From the NCBI RefSeq assembly GCF_008327685.1, contig NZ_BDDE01000013.1:310001-374000 (forward strand): a stretch of 64,000 bases of DNA, in the 5' to 3' direction. The notes below the pieces were generated by a model. That model made no database searches and was not told where the DNA came from. It saw only the letters and a list, made by a program, of their open reading frames with translations. A program made the translations under genes and the position numbers. Below, in pieces: positions 51,600 through 59,330 of this stretch (its first letter is position 1; the number at the start of each line of letters is the position of its first letter). Source of the DNA: Actinomadura sp. K4S16 (GTDB lineage Bacteria; Actinomycetota; Actinomycetes; Streptosporangiales; Streptosporangiaceae).

Positions 51600-52508
51600 T
51601 CATGCTCCCTGGGGTGCGAGCCGCAGGGGGACCTCCATCAGGTCCTCCCAGAGCTTGACGGGCGTCATCTCGCCGGCGAGGTCGCCGTAGCTGCGGCGCG
51701 CCCGCCGGTAGACCTGCTCGACGAGGGCCGCCAGCTCGGCCGGGACCTTCACCTCGCGCGCCAGGTCGTTGGCGAGACCGAGGTCCTTGCAGGCCAGCGC
51801 GATGGCGAAGGAGTCGTCGTAGTCGCCGTCGCGCAGCACCGACAGCATGTCGCGGTCCAGGAAGTTGCTGGCGGCGGGGCTGGCGAGCAGCGCGTCGCGC
51901 AGCACGCCGACCTCGACGCCGGCGCTGGTGCCGATGGACAGCACCTCGCTGGTGGCGACGAGATGCGCGAACCACAGCAGGTTGATCATCAGCTTGACGG
52001 TGTAGCCGGCGCCGTGGCCGCCCACCCGCATGACGCGTTCGGGGTCGCCGAGGACGTCGAACACGGGCCGGACCCGCTCGTACACCTCGCGGTCGCCGCC
52101 CACGAAGATCTGGAGCGTTCCGGTGCGGGCCCCGGCCGCCATCCCGGAGACGGGGGCGTCGAGCACGTGCACTCCGCGCCCCGCGGCGGCCTTGCGGACC
52201 CGGTCGGCCACCTCGGGCACCGAGGTGGACATGTCCACCCACACAGCGCCCTCGCCGAGGGCGCCGAGCAGTCCGCCGGGGCCCAGCAGCACGGACTCGA
52301 CGTGCCGGGGCGTGGGCAGCATCGTGATCACCACGTCGCGGCCCGCGCCCGCCTCGGCGGGGGCGGCCGTCCAGACGGCGCCCATCCGCTCGGCCTCGGC
52401 GGCGGCCTCGCGCCGCGCGTCGTGCACCGCCACGTCGTATCCGGCGGCCAGGAGGTTGCGGCACATGGGGCCGCCCATGTTCCCCAGGCCGATGAATCCC
52501 AGTCTCAT
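51600..52508 (-). CDS. 3-hydroxyisobutyrate-dehydrogenase-like beta-hydroxyacid dehydrogenase, operon gene 8
   Basis: A 302-residue NAD(P)-dependent enzyme. GFIGLGNMGGPM (residues 4-15) binds the dinucleotide, DAPVSGMAAGARTG is the substrate signature, and GHGAGYTVKLMINLL carries the catalytic Lys (normally GxGxxxKxxNN; the second Asn is replaced by Leu-Leu here). The family oxidises beta-hydroxy acids such as 3-hydroxyisobutyrate, tartronate or glycerate. ATG 52508 overlaps the previous stop by four bases (ATGA). Its likely substrate is a hydroxy acid from the enolase-superfamily step. Confidence 0.9.
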   Translation of the reverse strand: MRLGFIGLGNMGGPMCRNLLAAGYDVAVHDARREAAAEAERMGAVWTAAPAEAGAGRDVVITMLPTPRHVESVLLGPGGLLGALGEGAVWVDMSTSVPEVADRVRKAAAGRGVHVLDAPVSGMAAGARTGTLQIFVGGDREVYERVRPVFDVLGDPERVMRVGGHGAGYTVKLMINLLWFAHLVATSEVLSIGTSAGVEVGVLRDALLASPAASNFLDRDMLSVLRDGDYDDSFAIALACKDLGLANDLAREVKVPAELAALVEQVYRRARRSYGDLAGEMTPVKLWEDLMEVPLRLAPQGA

Positions 52509-54028
52509 GCGTCCCCCGCGGGCTGCTCGTTCATGTTGATCCAGGTGGTCTTGAGGGCGGAGTAGGCGTCCAGCGCATGCAGGGACTTGTCCCGGCCGCT
52601 GCCGGAGTCCTTGAACCCGCCGAACGGCGTGATCACGTCGCTCGCGTCGAAGGTGTTGACCCACACGGTCCCGGCGCGCAGGGCGCGGGCGACCCGGTGC
52701 GCCGTGGACAGGCGGCCGGTCCACACGCTCGCGGCCAGCCCGTAGCGGGTCCGGTTCGCCAGCCGGACGGCCTCCTCCGCCGAGCCGATCTCCGTGGCCG
52801 TCAGCACCGGTCCGAAGATCTCCTCCTGCGCGACGCGGCAGTCGTTGTCGACATCGCGCAGCACGGTCGGGGCGACGAAGTAGCCCCCGGACTCCGCACG
52901 GACGCGGTCGCCGCCGGTGACGAGCCGGCCGCCCTCCTCCCGGCCGAGCGCGACGTACCCGACGACCTTGTCCAGCTGCGCCCGGTCGACCATCGCGCCC
53001 ATCTGCGTGGCCGGGTCGAGCGGGTCGCCGACCCGGATCCCCTCGGCAATCTTGGTGACGCGGGCCAGCAGGTCGTCCATGATCCGGGTGTCGGCCAGCA
53101 GCCTCGACCCGGCGTTGCAGGTCTGCCCGGCGTTGTAGAAGATCCCCCAGGCGACGGCGGAGGCCGCCGCGTCCAGGTCCTCGGCGTCGGCGAGGACGAT
53201 CTGCGGCGACTTGCCGCCCATCTCCAGCGCCACCTGCTTGCCGTTGGAGTGCGCCGCGTACTCCAGGAACCGGTGCCCGGTCGCCGTGGAGCCGGTGAAG
53301 GCGATCTTGTCCACCTCCGGATGGCGGCCGAGCGCCGCCCCCGCCACCGGTCCGAGCCCCGGGACGACGTTGAGGACGCCGTCGGGCACCCCCGCCTCGG
53401 CCGCGAGCTCGGCCAGCGCCAGCGCGGTCTGGCTGGACTGCTCGGCCGGCTTGAGCACCACCGAGTTGCCCATCGCGAGCGCCGGGGCGATCTTCCAGGA
53501 GGTGATGAGCAGCGGGTAGTTCCAGGGGACGACCGCACCGACCACCCCGAGCGGCTCCCGCGTGATCAGCGCGAGGGCGTCGGCGCCGGTCGGGGCGATC
53601 TCGCCGTAGCGCTTGTCGATCGCCTCGGCGTACCACTGGACGCAGGCGGCGGCGCCCGGCACGTCCACCCGCAGGGACTCGCCGATGGGCTTGCCCACGT
53701 CGAGGGTCTCCAGCAGGGCCAGCTCCTCCAGGTTCGCGCGGATCAGCTCGGCGAACCGCAGCAGGACCTCCTTGCGGTGGCGCGGGCTCGCGCCCGCCCA
53801 GCGGCCGTCCTCGAACGCGCGCCGGGCGGCCCGCACCGCGCGGTCCACGTCCTCCTCGCCCGCGGCGGCGATCCGCGCGAGCTCGCGCCCGTCGCGGGGA
53901 CCCGTCTTGGTGAAGGTCCCGCCGTCGGCGGCCGGCGTGAACGCGCCGTCGATGAACAGCTCCCGCCGCAGGGGCGGGTTCGCCGCCCGCTCCTGCCAGG
54001 TCCCGTACGTGTGCTCGTGCGCTGTCAC
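52505..54028 (-). CDS. Aldehyde dehydrogenase (betaine-aldehyde type), operon gene 7
   Basis: A 507-residue aldehyde dehydrogenase with VVPWNYPLLITSWKIAPALA, FTGSTATGHRFLEY, EMGGKSPQIVLADAE (Glu) and NAGQTCNAGSR (catalytic Cys). It resembles betaine-aldehyde and phenylacetaldehyde dehydrogenases, which fits a betaine-type transporter operon, but the subgroup cannot be fixed by eye. ATG 54028 opens MTAHEHTYGTW. It follows the enolase-superfamily gene by 13 bp and overlaps the next gene by four bases. Together with gene 10 it gives the operon two aldehyde oxidation steps. Confidence 0.9.
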   Translation of the reverse strand: MTAHEHTYGTWQERAANPPLRRELFIDGAFTPAADGGTFTKTGPRDGRELARIAAAGEEDVDRAVRAARRAFEDGRWAGASPRHRKEVLLRFAELIRANLEELALLETLDVGKPIGESLRVDVPGAAACVQWYAEAIDKRYGEIAPTGADALALITREPLGVVGAVVPWNYPLLITSWKIAPALAMGNSVVLKPAEQSSQTALALAELAAEAGVPDGVLNVVPGLGPVAGAALGRHPEVDKIAFTGSTATGHRFLEYAAHSNGKQVALEMGGKSPQIVLADAEDLDAAASAVAWGIFYNAGQTCNAGSRLLADTRIMDDLLARVTKIAEGIRVGDPLDPATQMGAMVDRAQLDKVVGYVALGREEGGRLVTGGDRVRAESGGYFVAPTVLRDVDNDCRVAQEEIFGPVLTATEIGSAEEAVRLANRTRYGLAASVWTGRLSTAHRVARALRAGTVWVNTFDASDVITPFGGFKDSGSGRDKSLHALDAYSALKTTWINMNEQPAGDA

Positions 54029-54041
54029 GGTCGTTCCCCTC

Positions 54042-55151
54042 TCAGCCGCGGGCCAGCCGGCGCACCGCGGCGTGGTCGATCTCGGCCCCGAGCCCGGGCG
54101 CGCCGGGGACCCTCATGCGGCCGTCGCCGTCGACGCCGACCGGTTCGGTCAGGAAGAAGTCCCGCCGCTCGGGCGTCCAGCCCGGCGGGTCATAGGGGAA
54201 CTCGACGAACGGCCCGCCGCCGACACCGGCCACGACGTGCAGGTTCGCCAGGACCCCCAGCCCGTTGCTCCAGGTGTGGGGGGTGAACCAGCGGTGCCGC
54301 GCGAAGGCCAGTTCGGCGAGGGTGCGGGCGCGCAGCATCCCGACCGACAGGACGACGTCGGGCTGGTAGACGTCCAGCGCGTCGGCCTCCAGCAGGTGCA
54401 GCAGCTCCGGCATGGTGCGCACCATCTCGCCGCCGGCGACGCGGACGCCCGTCTGCGCCCGCACGGTCCGCACGCCCTCGATGTCGTACTGCGGCAGCGG
54501 CTCCTCCAGCCACTGCACGTCCAGCTCCGCCAGCTCGGCGGCCACCCGGCGCACCGACGCCAGGTCGAGCGCCGGTGCGATGTCGCCGGACATCCGCCAC
54601 GACTGGTTGAGGTCCACCATGAGCGCGATCTCGTCCCCGACCGCCTCGCGGGCGGCGCGGACGGCGGCGATCCCCTCCGCCAGGCGCTCCCGGGCCACCC
54701 TGATCTTCATGGCGCGGAAACCGGCCTCCTTGGCCGCCAGCGCGGCCTCGGCGCGTGCGGCCGGGGGGCGCAGCTCGCCGAACGAGGCGTACGCGGGCAG
54801 CCGGTCCGTGGCCCCGCCGAAGAGCGCTGCCACCGGAAGGCCGCTGACCTTGCCGATCACGTCCCACAGCGCGGCCTCCACCGGCCAGTAGCGGCCCGCG
54901 TGGAAGTTGATCGTCTCCAGCGTCTTGACGTGGTTGACGATGGCCAGCGGGTCCCGGCCGACGAACAGGTGCTCGTGGCCTTCGAAGCCGTCCATCGTGT
55001 CGCCGGAGCCGTAGCCCACCACGCCCTCGTCGGTCTCGACGGTGACCAGGGTGGCGTCGAAATGACCGCGCGGGACGGGGTCCCAGGCCGCGTAGAACGG
55101 CGGGTCCAGCGGCAGTCGCATCCGGTCGAGCCGGATACCGGTGATCTTCAC
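54042..55151 (-). CDS. Enolase-superfamily acid dehydratase/epimerase (mandelate-racemase type), operon gene 6
   Basis: A 369-residue enzyme. Metal ligands are Asp180 (MVDLNQSW), Glu217 (WLEEPLP) and Glu242 (AGGEM). The base on the second strand is Lys149 in MKIRVAR, so the pair is K-x-R instead of the usual K-x-K or K-x-H. The third-strand partner is DVYQPDV (Asp265) and His292 in FTPHTWSNGL, typical of the mandelate-racemase subgroup, which dehydrates or epimerises sugar acids and similar carboxylates. Betaine epimerases also belong to this superfamily, so a betaine substrate is possible. The start is GTG 55151, overlapping the Fae stop by four bases (GTGA). Confidence 0.9.
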   Translation of the reverse strand: MKITGIRLDRMRLPLDPPFYAAWDPVPRGHFDATLVTVETDEGVVGYGSGDTMDGFEGHEHLFVGRDPLAIVNHVKTLETINFHAGRYWPVEAALWDVIGKVSGLPVAALFGGATDRLPAYASFGELRPPAARAEAALAAKEAGFRAMKIRVARERLAEGIAAVRAAREAVGDEIALMVDLNQSWRMSGDIAPALDLASVRRVAAELAELDVQWLEEPLPQYDIEGVRTVRAQTGVRVAGGEMVRTMPELLHLLEADALDVYQPDVVLSVGMLRARTLAELAFARHRWFTPHTWSNGLGVLANLHVVAGVGGGPFVEFPYDPPGWTPERRDFFLTEPVGVDGDGRMRVPGAPGLGAEIDHAAVRRLARG

Positions 55152-55711
55152 TCGTCCCCCGAGGGTGTGTAGAACGGGTTGGCGGGCGAGTGCCGGGCTT
55201 CGAGGGCCTCCTCGACGCCCGGCAGCCCGGCCGCTCCCGCGCGCAGCGCCGCCCCGGTGGCGGCGCGGTTGTTGGCGTAGACCAGGTCGGCGTCGGCGGC
55301 CTCCGGGTTGACCCAGACGGCGGCGACCAGCACCAGGTCGTCGACCGCCTCGGCGGGGACGACCTGCTCGGCCACCGCGTCCATGACCCCCGCCGCCACG
55401 CCCGCCTGGGCCGCTCCCCACGTCAACTCGGCGTGGGCGACGGTGTCGGTGGCGGCCTTGTTCACGAACAGCGTCATGGGCTTGGCCGGCACCCCGGGCT
55501 TCAGCACGGCGACAAAGGGGACGTGGCCGGCGCGGGGGGTGGCGAGGGCCGTGGCCCAGGCGGTTCCCGCCGGTCCGGAGCGATGCCCGAGGACGGTGTT
55601 GATGTGGGCGGCCTCGGCGCCCTCCCCGACGAAGCTCTCGCCGATCTGCACGGCCGTCGCCGGGCGGGGCGCGCGGTCGGGGGCGCGGTCGGGGGCGTCC
55701 GTGCTCGTCAC
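55148..55711 (-). CDS. fae: Formaldehyde-activating enzyme (Fae family), operon gene 5
   Basis: A 187-residue protein with strong similarity to Fae of methylotrophs: QIGESFVGEGAEAAHINTVLG with the catalytic His in EAAHI, KPGVPAKPMTLFVNKA, AGVAAGVMDAVAEQVVPAEAVDDL and PEAADADLVYANNRAAT. Fae condenses formaldehyde with tetrahydromethanopterin; some homologues bind formaldehyde without this cofactor. Actinomycetes usually use mycothiol for formaldehyde, so this is unexpected. Its N-terminus has a short DAPDRAPDRAP repeat of about 20 residues not found in standard Fae. GTG 55711 overlaps the stop of the substrate-binding protein gene by four bases, so it is coupled to uptake. Confidence 0.9.
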   Translation of the reverse strand: MTSTDAPDRAPDRAPRPATAVQIGESFVGEGAEAAHINTVLGHRSGPAGTAWATALATPRAGHVPFVAVLKPGVPAKPMTLFVNKAATDTVAHAELTWGAAQAGVAAGVMDAVAEQVVPAEAVDDLVLVAAVWVNPEAADADLVYANNRAATGAALRAGAAGLPGVEEALEARHSPANPFYTPSGDE

Positions 55712-56673
55712 TTGAGGAACCCCTGCTCGTCGAGCCAGTCGTTGGCGGCCTTCTCGGGCTCCAGCCCCTCCGCGTCGACCTGGGCGTTGAGCTTGCGCAT
55801 CACGTCGTCGGTGAGCTTGGCGGCGACCGGGTCGAGGTACTGCTGGATCTGCGGGTACTTGGCGGCGGTCTCCTTCCGCAGGGTCAGCGCCGCGTTGTAG
55901 ACGGGGAAGAAGCGCTTGTCGTCCTGGAGGACGGTCAGGCCCATGGAGGCGATCCGGCCGTCGGTGGCGAAGACCTCGCCGAAGGTGCAGGTCTTCCCCT
56001 TCTTGGTCTCGCTGTAGATCACTCCGGTGTCGACCGACTTGACGCCGCCCTTCGGCACGTCGAGGCCGTAGGCCTTGGACATGCCGGGCCATCCGTCGTC
56101 GCGGGTGGAGAACTCGCTCTCGATGCAGAAGGTGGCGTCGGCCGGCTTCGACCGGGCCAGGGCCGCCAGGTCGGAGAGCTTCGTGACGCCGAGCGCCGCG
56201 GCCTTGTCCTTCTGGACGGCGAAGGCGTAGGTGTTGTTGAGCGGCGCGGGCTTCGTCCAGACGATCCCGTTCTTCTCCAGGTCCTCGCGGGCGACCGCCT
56301 CGTACTGGCGGCCGGAGTCGGGGATCGGTTCGGTGTGCTTGAGGTAGGTCACCCAGCCGGTGCCGGTGTACTCCCAGTACATGTCGATGTTCTTGGAGGT
56401 CAGCGCGGTACGGGTGTTGGTCGAGCCCTTGATGTTGGTCTTGTCGTTGACGGTGGCGCCGTGGGCGCGCAGCAGCGCGATGGTGATCTTGCCGAGCACG
56501 ATCGACTCGGAGAAGTCCTTGGAGCCGACCGTGAAGGTCGCGCCCTTGAGCTCCTGCCCGAGGCTGCCCTGCTCGACCTCCGCCGACGAGCCGCAGCCGG
56601 CCAGCGCGGTGACCGCGAGCGCGGCCGCGGCCGCGGGGACGGTGAGGCCCCGCATCCTGCTGATTTTGGACAT
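55708..56673 (-). CDS. Betaine-type ABC transporter substrate-binding lipoprotein, operon gene 4
   Basis: A 321-residue lipoprotein (signal peptide ending TALAGC, lipobox Cys28 in LAGCG) of the OpuAC/ProX type that binds glycine betaine, choline, carnitine or related quaternary amines. FTVGSKDFSESIVLGKIT opens the domain, NIDMYWEYTGTGWVTYL contains aromatic residues typical of the cation cage, and DDGWPGMSKAYGLDVPKGGV follows. ATG 56673 is chosen over GTG 56676 because GGGAG lies six bases away. An 87-bp gap with a GC hairpin precedes it. The ligand is inferred from family. Confidence 0.88.
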   Translation of the reverse strand: MSKISRMRGLTVPAAAAALAVTALAGCGSSAEVEQGSLGQELKGATFTVGSKDFSESIVLGKITIALLRAHGATVNDKTNIKGSTNTRTALTSKNIDMYWEYTGTGWVTYLKHTEPIPDSGRQYEAVAREDLEKNGIVWTKPAPLNNTYAFAVQKDKAAALGVTKLSDLAALARSKPADATFCIESEFSTRDDGWPGMSKAYGLDVPKGGVKSVDTGVIYSETKKGKTCTFGEVFATDGRIASMGLTVLQDDKRFFPVYNAALTLRKETAAKYPQIQQYLDPVAAKLTDDVMRKLNAQVDAEGLEPEKAANDWLDEQGFLK

Positions 56674-56723
56674 CACGAACTCCCGAGGGGTGATGGGGGG
56701 GTGGGGTGAAGGGTGGAAGTTCC

Positions 56724-56744
56724 GGGCGCCGCGTCCGGGCGCCC
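56724..56744 (-). repeat. Intra-operon GC-rich hairpin
   Basis: GGGCGCC-GCGTCCG-GGCGCCC, perfect 7-bp arms, in the only large gap of the operon (before the substrate-binding-protein gene in transcription order). It could stabilise or process the mRNA to raise the amount of binding protein relative to permease; this is inferred. Confidence 0.5.
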
Positions 56745-56760
56745 CTCGCGGTGCGGGGTC

Positions 56761-57546
56761 TCAGACGCCTCCGGGACGCAGCAGGTCCTCGGCGACGCCG
56801 CCGGCCCAGTCGACCAGGAACGCGATGGCGGCGGTCAGGATGCTGCCGGTGACGAGGACGGGCGTCCGGTCCAGCTTGATGCCGTTGACGATGATGTCGC
56901 CGAGGCCGCCCGCGTTGACGAAGGTGGCCAGCGTCGCCACGCCCACGGCCATCACCAGCGAGGTGCGCAGGCCGGCCAGGATCACCGGGATCGCGAGCTT
57001 GAGCTCGACCCGGCGGAGGACCTGGGCGCGGGTCATGCCCATCCCGCGGGCGGCCTCGATCAGGGTCTGGTCGACCTGCTGGACGCCCACGATCGTGTTG
57101 CGGAGCACCGGCAGCACGGCGTAGGCCACCAGGCCGATCAGCGCGATCCGGAACCCCACCCCGAACTTGATGGTCAGCAGGACCAGCAGGCCGATCGCGG
57201 GGGTGGCCTGCCCGAGATTGGCCAGGCCGAGCACGAGCGGGCTCAGCCAGCGCGCCGCCGGGCGGGACAGGGCGATCCCCAGCGGGATCGCGATCAGTAC
57301 GACCAGCAGCACCGCCATGCCGGTGAGACGCAGATGCTCGCCGACCCGGGCGGCGATGTAGCCGGCGTTCAGCGTGCGCCGCTCGATCGAGTCCAGGGAG
57401 AGGTTCGACACCCACAGGTAGAGGACTCCGAGCACCGCCGCCAGCAGGAGCGGGGTGAGCAGGAACCGCGGCGCGGCCCTCCGCACCCCGGCGCCCCGCC
57501 GCGGGGCGCGGGCGACGGCGGCCGTGCCGGCCGACTCAGCGAGCAC
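56761..57546 (-). CDS. Betaine-type ABC transporter permease, operon gene 3
   Basis: A 261-residue membrane protein with a 25-residue Arg-rich N-terminal tail, a first helix at about 28-47 and five or six more. NTIVGVQQVDQTLIEAARGMGMTRAQVLRRVELKLAIPVILAGLRTS, read across residues 145-190, is the EAA loop that contacts the ATPase. TPAIGLLVLL and VNAGGLGDIIVNG are typical of the OpuC/ProW group. GTG 57546 overlaps the ATPase gene by 11 bp. A second, related permease is encoded first in the operon. Confidence 0.9.
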   Translation of the reverse strand: MLAESAGTAAVARAPRRGAGVRRAAPRFLLTPLLLAAVLGVLYLWVSNLSLDSIERRTLNAGYIAARVGEHLRLTGMAVLLVVLIAIPLGIALSRPAARWLSPLVLGLANLGQATPAIGLLVLLTIKFGVGFRIALIGLVAYAVLPVLRNTIVGVQQVDQTLIEAARGMGMTRAQVLRRVELKLAIPVILAGLRTSLVMAVGVATLATFVNAGGLGDIIVNGIKLDRTPVLVTGSILTAAIAFLVDWAGGVAEDLLRPGGV

Positions 57547-58555
57547 CGGGCACCGCCTCGTCCTCGCGTGCCGGTGCGACCGCCGCGCAGATCTCCTCGT
57601 ACGACAGGACGCGGCCCGCGCAGGCCACCTGCCGCGTACCGTTCGCGATCATGATGTCGAGCGCCTCGCGGAGCGTCGCGGTGGCACCGACCTCGGGAAG
57701 CGCTCCGGCCGGGTTCTCGGACGGGGTCCCGGCCGGCGGGAGAGCGGCGCCGTTCCCGGCGAACTCGCCGACGCTGACCAGCGCGAGCCGCTTGAGCGTG
57801 GTGTCGCCGCCGATGAAGCCGGCCACGTAGTCGTCGGCGGGGTCGGCCAGGATGCGCGCCGGGGTGTCGTACTGCGCGATGCGGGAGCGCTCGCGGAACA
57901 CCGCGATCCGGTCGCCGAGCTTCACGGCCTCGTCGAAGTCGTGCGTCACGAAGATGATCGTCTTGCGCAGTTCGCGCTGCAGCCGCAGGAACTCGTTCTG
58001 CAGCCGCTCGCGGGTGATCGGGTCGGTGGCGCCGAACGGCTCGTCCATGAGCATGACCGGCGGGTCGGCGGCCAGCGCCCGCGCGACGCCGACGCGCTGC
58101 TGCTGGCCGCCCGACAGCTCGCGCGGGTACCGGCGGGCGTACCGGGCGGGGTCCAGACCGACCAGGTCCAGCAGTTCCTCCACCCGTGCCCGCACCTTGG
58201 GCTTCGACCAGCCCAGGAGGCCGGGCACCAGCGCCACGTTGTCCGCGATGGTCAGATGCGGGAACAGGCCGATCTGCTGGATGACGTACCCGATCCGGCG
58301 GCGCAGCCGGTCGGGCGGCATCCCCAGCACGTCCTCGCCGCCGATCCGGACCGAGCCGGAGGTCGGCTCGATCAGCCGGTTGATCATCTTCATGGTGGTG
58401 GTCTTGCCGCAGCCGGACGGGCCGACGAAGGCGACCAGCTCGCCCGCCGGGACGACCATCGTGACGTTGTCGACCGCTGGATCGTCCTGGCCGGGGTACC
58501 GCTTGGTGAGCCCGTCCAGTTCGATGCGGGCGCCACCGTTGCCGCTGTCAAGCAC
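57536..58555 (-). CDS. Betaine-type ABC transporter ATP-binding protein, operon gene 2
   Basis: A 339-residue ATPase. Walker A is GPSGCGKT (45-52), the Q loop is IQQIGLFPHLT, the signature is LSGGQQQR, Walker B is VMLMDEPF and the switch His is in FVTHD. The C-terminal 110 residues contain a half CBS-like segment (ATLREALDIMIANGTRQVACAG), as OpuA-type ATPases often have for ionic-strength sensing, but only one repeat is clear. GTG 58555 overlaps the end of the first permease gene by eight bases. Confidence 0.92.
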   Translation of the reverse strand: MLDSGNGGARIELDGLTKRYPGQDDPAVDNVTMVVPAGELVAFVGPSGCGKTTTMKMINRLIEPTSGSVRIGGEDVLGMPPDRLRRRIGYVIQQIGLFPHLTIADNVALVPGLLGWSKPKVRARVEELLDLVGLDPARYARRYPRELSGGQQQRVGVARALAADPPVMLMDEPFGATDPITRERLQNEFLRLQRELRKTIIFVTHDFDEAVKLGDRIAVFRERSRIAQYDTPARILADPADDYVAGFIGGDTTLKRLALVSVGEFAGNGAALPPAGTPSENPAGALPEVGATATLREALDIMIANGTRQVACAGRVLSYEEICAAVAPAREDEAVPGAR

Positions 58556-59195
58556 GAAGCCCCCTCGGGGTGGTGAGTAGGCGTACGACGAGGTAGAAGA
58601 GGTCGAAGGCGAGGGCCAGGACGACCACGCCCAGGGTTCCCGCGAGCGCGGCGTTCAGCGAGTTCACCGAGCCGAGCCGGGCGAGCCCGTCGAAGATCTG
58701 GTTGCCGAGCCCGGGGCCGGCGACGTAGGCGGCGATCGCGGCGATACCGAGGATCATCTGGGTGGACACGCGGATCCCGGCCAGGACGACCGGCCAGGCC
58801 AGCGGCAACTGGACCTTGGCCATCACCCGGGCCGCGCTCATCCCCATCCCTCGGCCCGCCTCCACCACGGCCGGGTCGACCGAGCGCAGCCCGACGATCG
58901 TGTTGCGCACGATCGGGAGCAGCGAGTACAGCACCAGCGCCACCAGGGTCGGCTTCCAGCCCAGTCCCAGGAACGGGATGAGCAGGCCGAGCAGCGCGAA
59001 CGAGGGGATCGTCAGGAAGCCGCCCGCGGTGCCGACCGACAGCGCGGCCAGCCGGGGCCGGCGGTAGGTCAGCACGCCGATTCCGACGCCGATCACGGTG
59101 GCGACGAGGATCGACGTCGCGACGACGAGCGCGTGCTGGCCGGCCGCCCGGGCCAGCTCGTCCCCGCGGGACGACACGTATTCGCCGAACGTCAT
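58548..59195 (-). CDS. Betaine-type ABC transporter permease, operon gene 1
   Basis: A 215-residue membrane protein with five or six helices. NTIVGLRSVDPAVVEAGRGMGMSAARVMAKVQLPLAWPV carries the EAA loop when read across residues 93-130, and AGPGLGNQIFDGL is the usual later loop. It is the shorter of two paralogous permeases, so the transporter is probably a heterodimer as in OpuC systems. AGGAGG lies six bases before ATG 59195. It is the first gene of the ten-gene operon, directly downstream of the IclR-type operators. Confidence 0.9.
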   Translation of the reverse strand: MTFGEYVSSRGDELARAAGQHALVVATSILVATVIGVGIGVLTYRRPRLAALSVGTAGGFLTIPSFALLGLLIPFLGLGWKPTLVALVLYSLLPIVRNTIVGLRSVDPAVVEAGRGMGMSAARVMAKVQLPLAWPVVLAGIRVSTQMILGIAAIAAYVAGPGLGNQIFDGLARLGSVNSLNAALAGTLGVVVLALAFDLFYLVVRLLTTPRGLRA

Positions 59196-59275
59196 GCGCT
59201 ACCTCCTGTCCTTCCGAGGGAGGTTTCGGCCGGGTCTCTCCGGCTCGCTGGCATGACCGTAGGACGGTGTTCATT

Positions 59276-59308
59276 TTGCTGCAATACTTGTTGCGCCAGC
59301 CGCAACAA
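59276..59308. promoter_or_regulatory. IclR-type operators of the catabolic operon
   Basis: TTGTTGCG-CCAGC-CGCAACAA at 59288-59308 is a perfect 8-bp inverted repeat; TTGC-T-GCAA at 59276-59284 is a second small palindrome with the same TTGC/GCAA core. They lie between the divergent transporter and IclR genes and fit an autoregulated IclR operator. Confidence 0.82.
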
Positions 59309-59330
59309 AGATCTCGATCGGAGAACCCCC

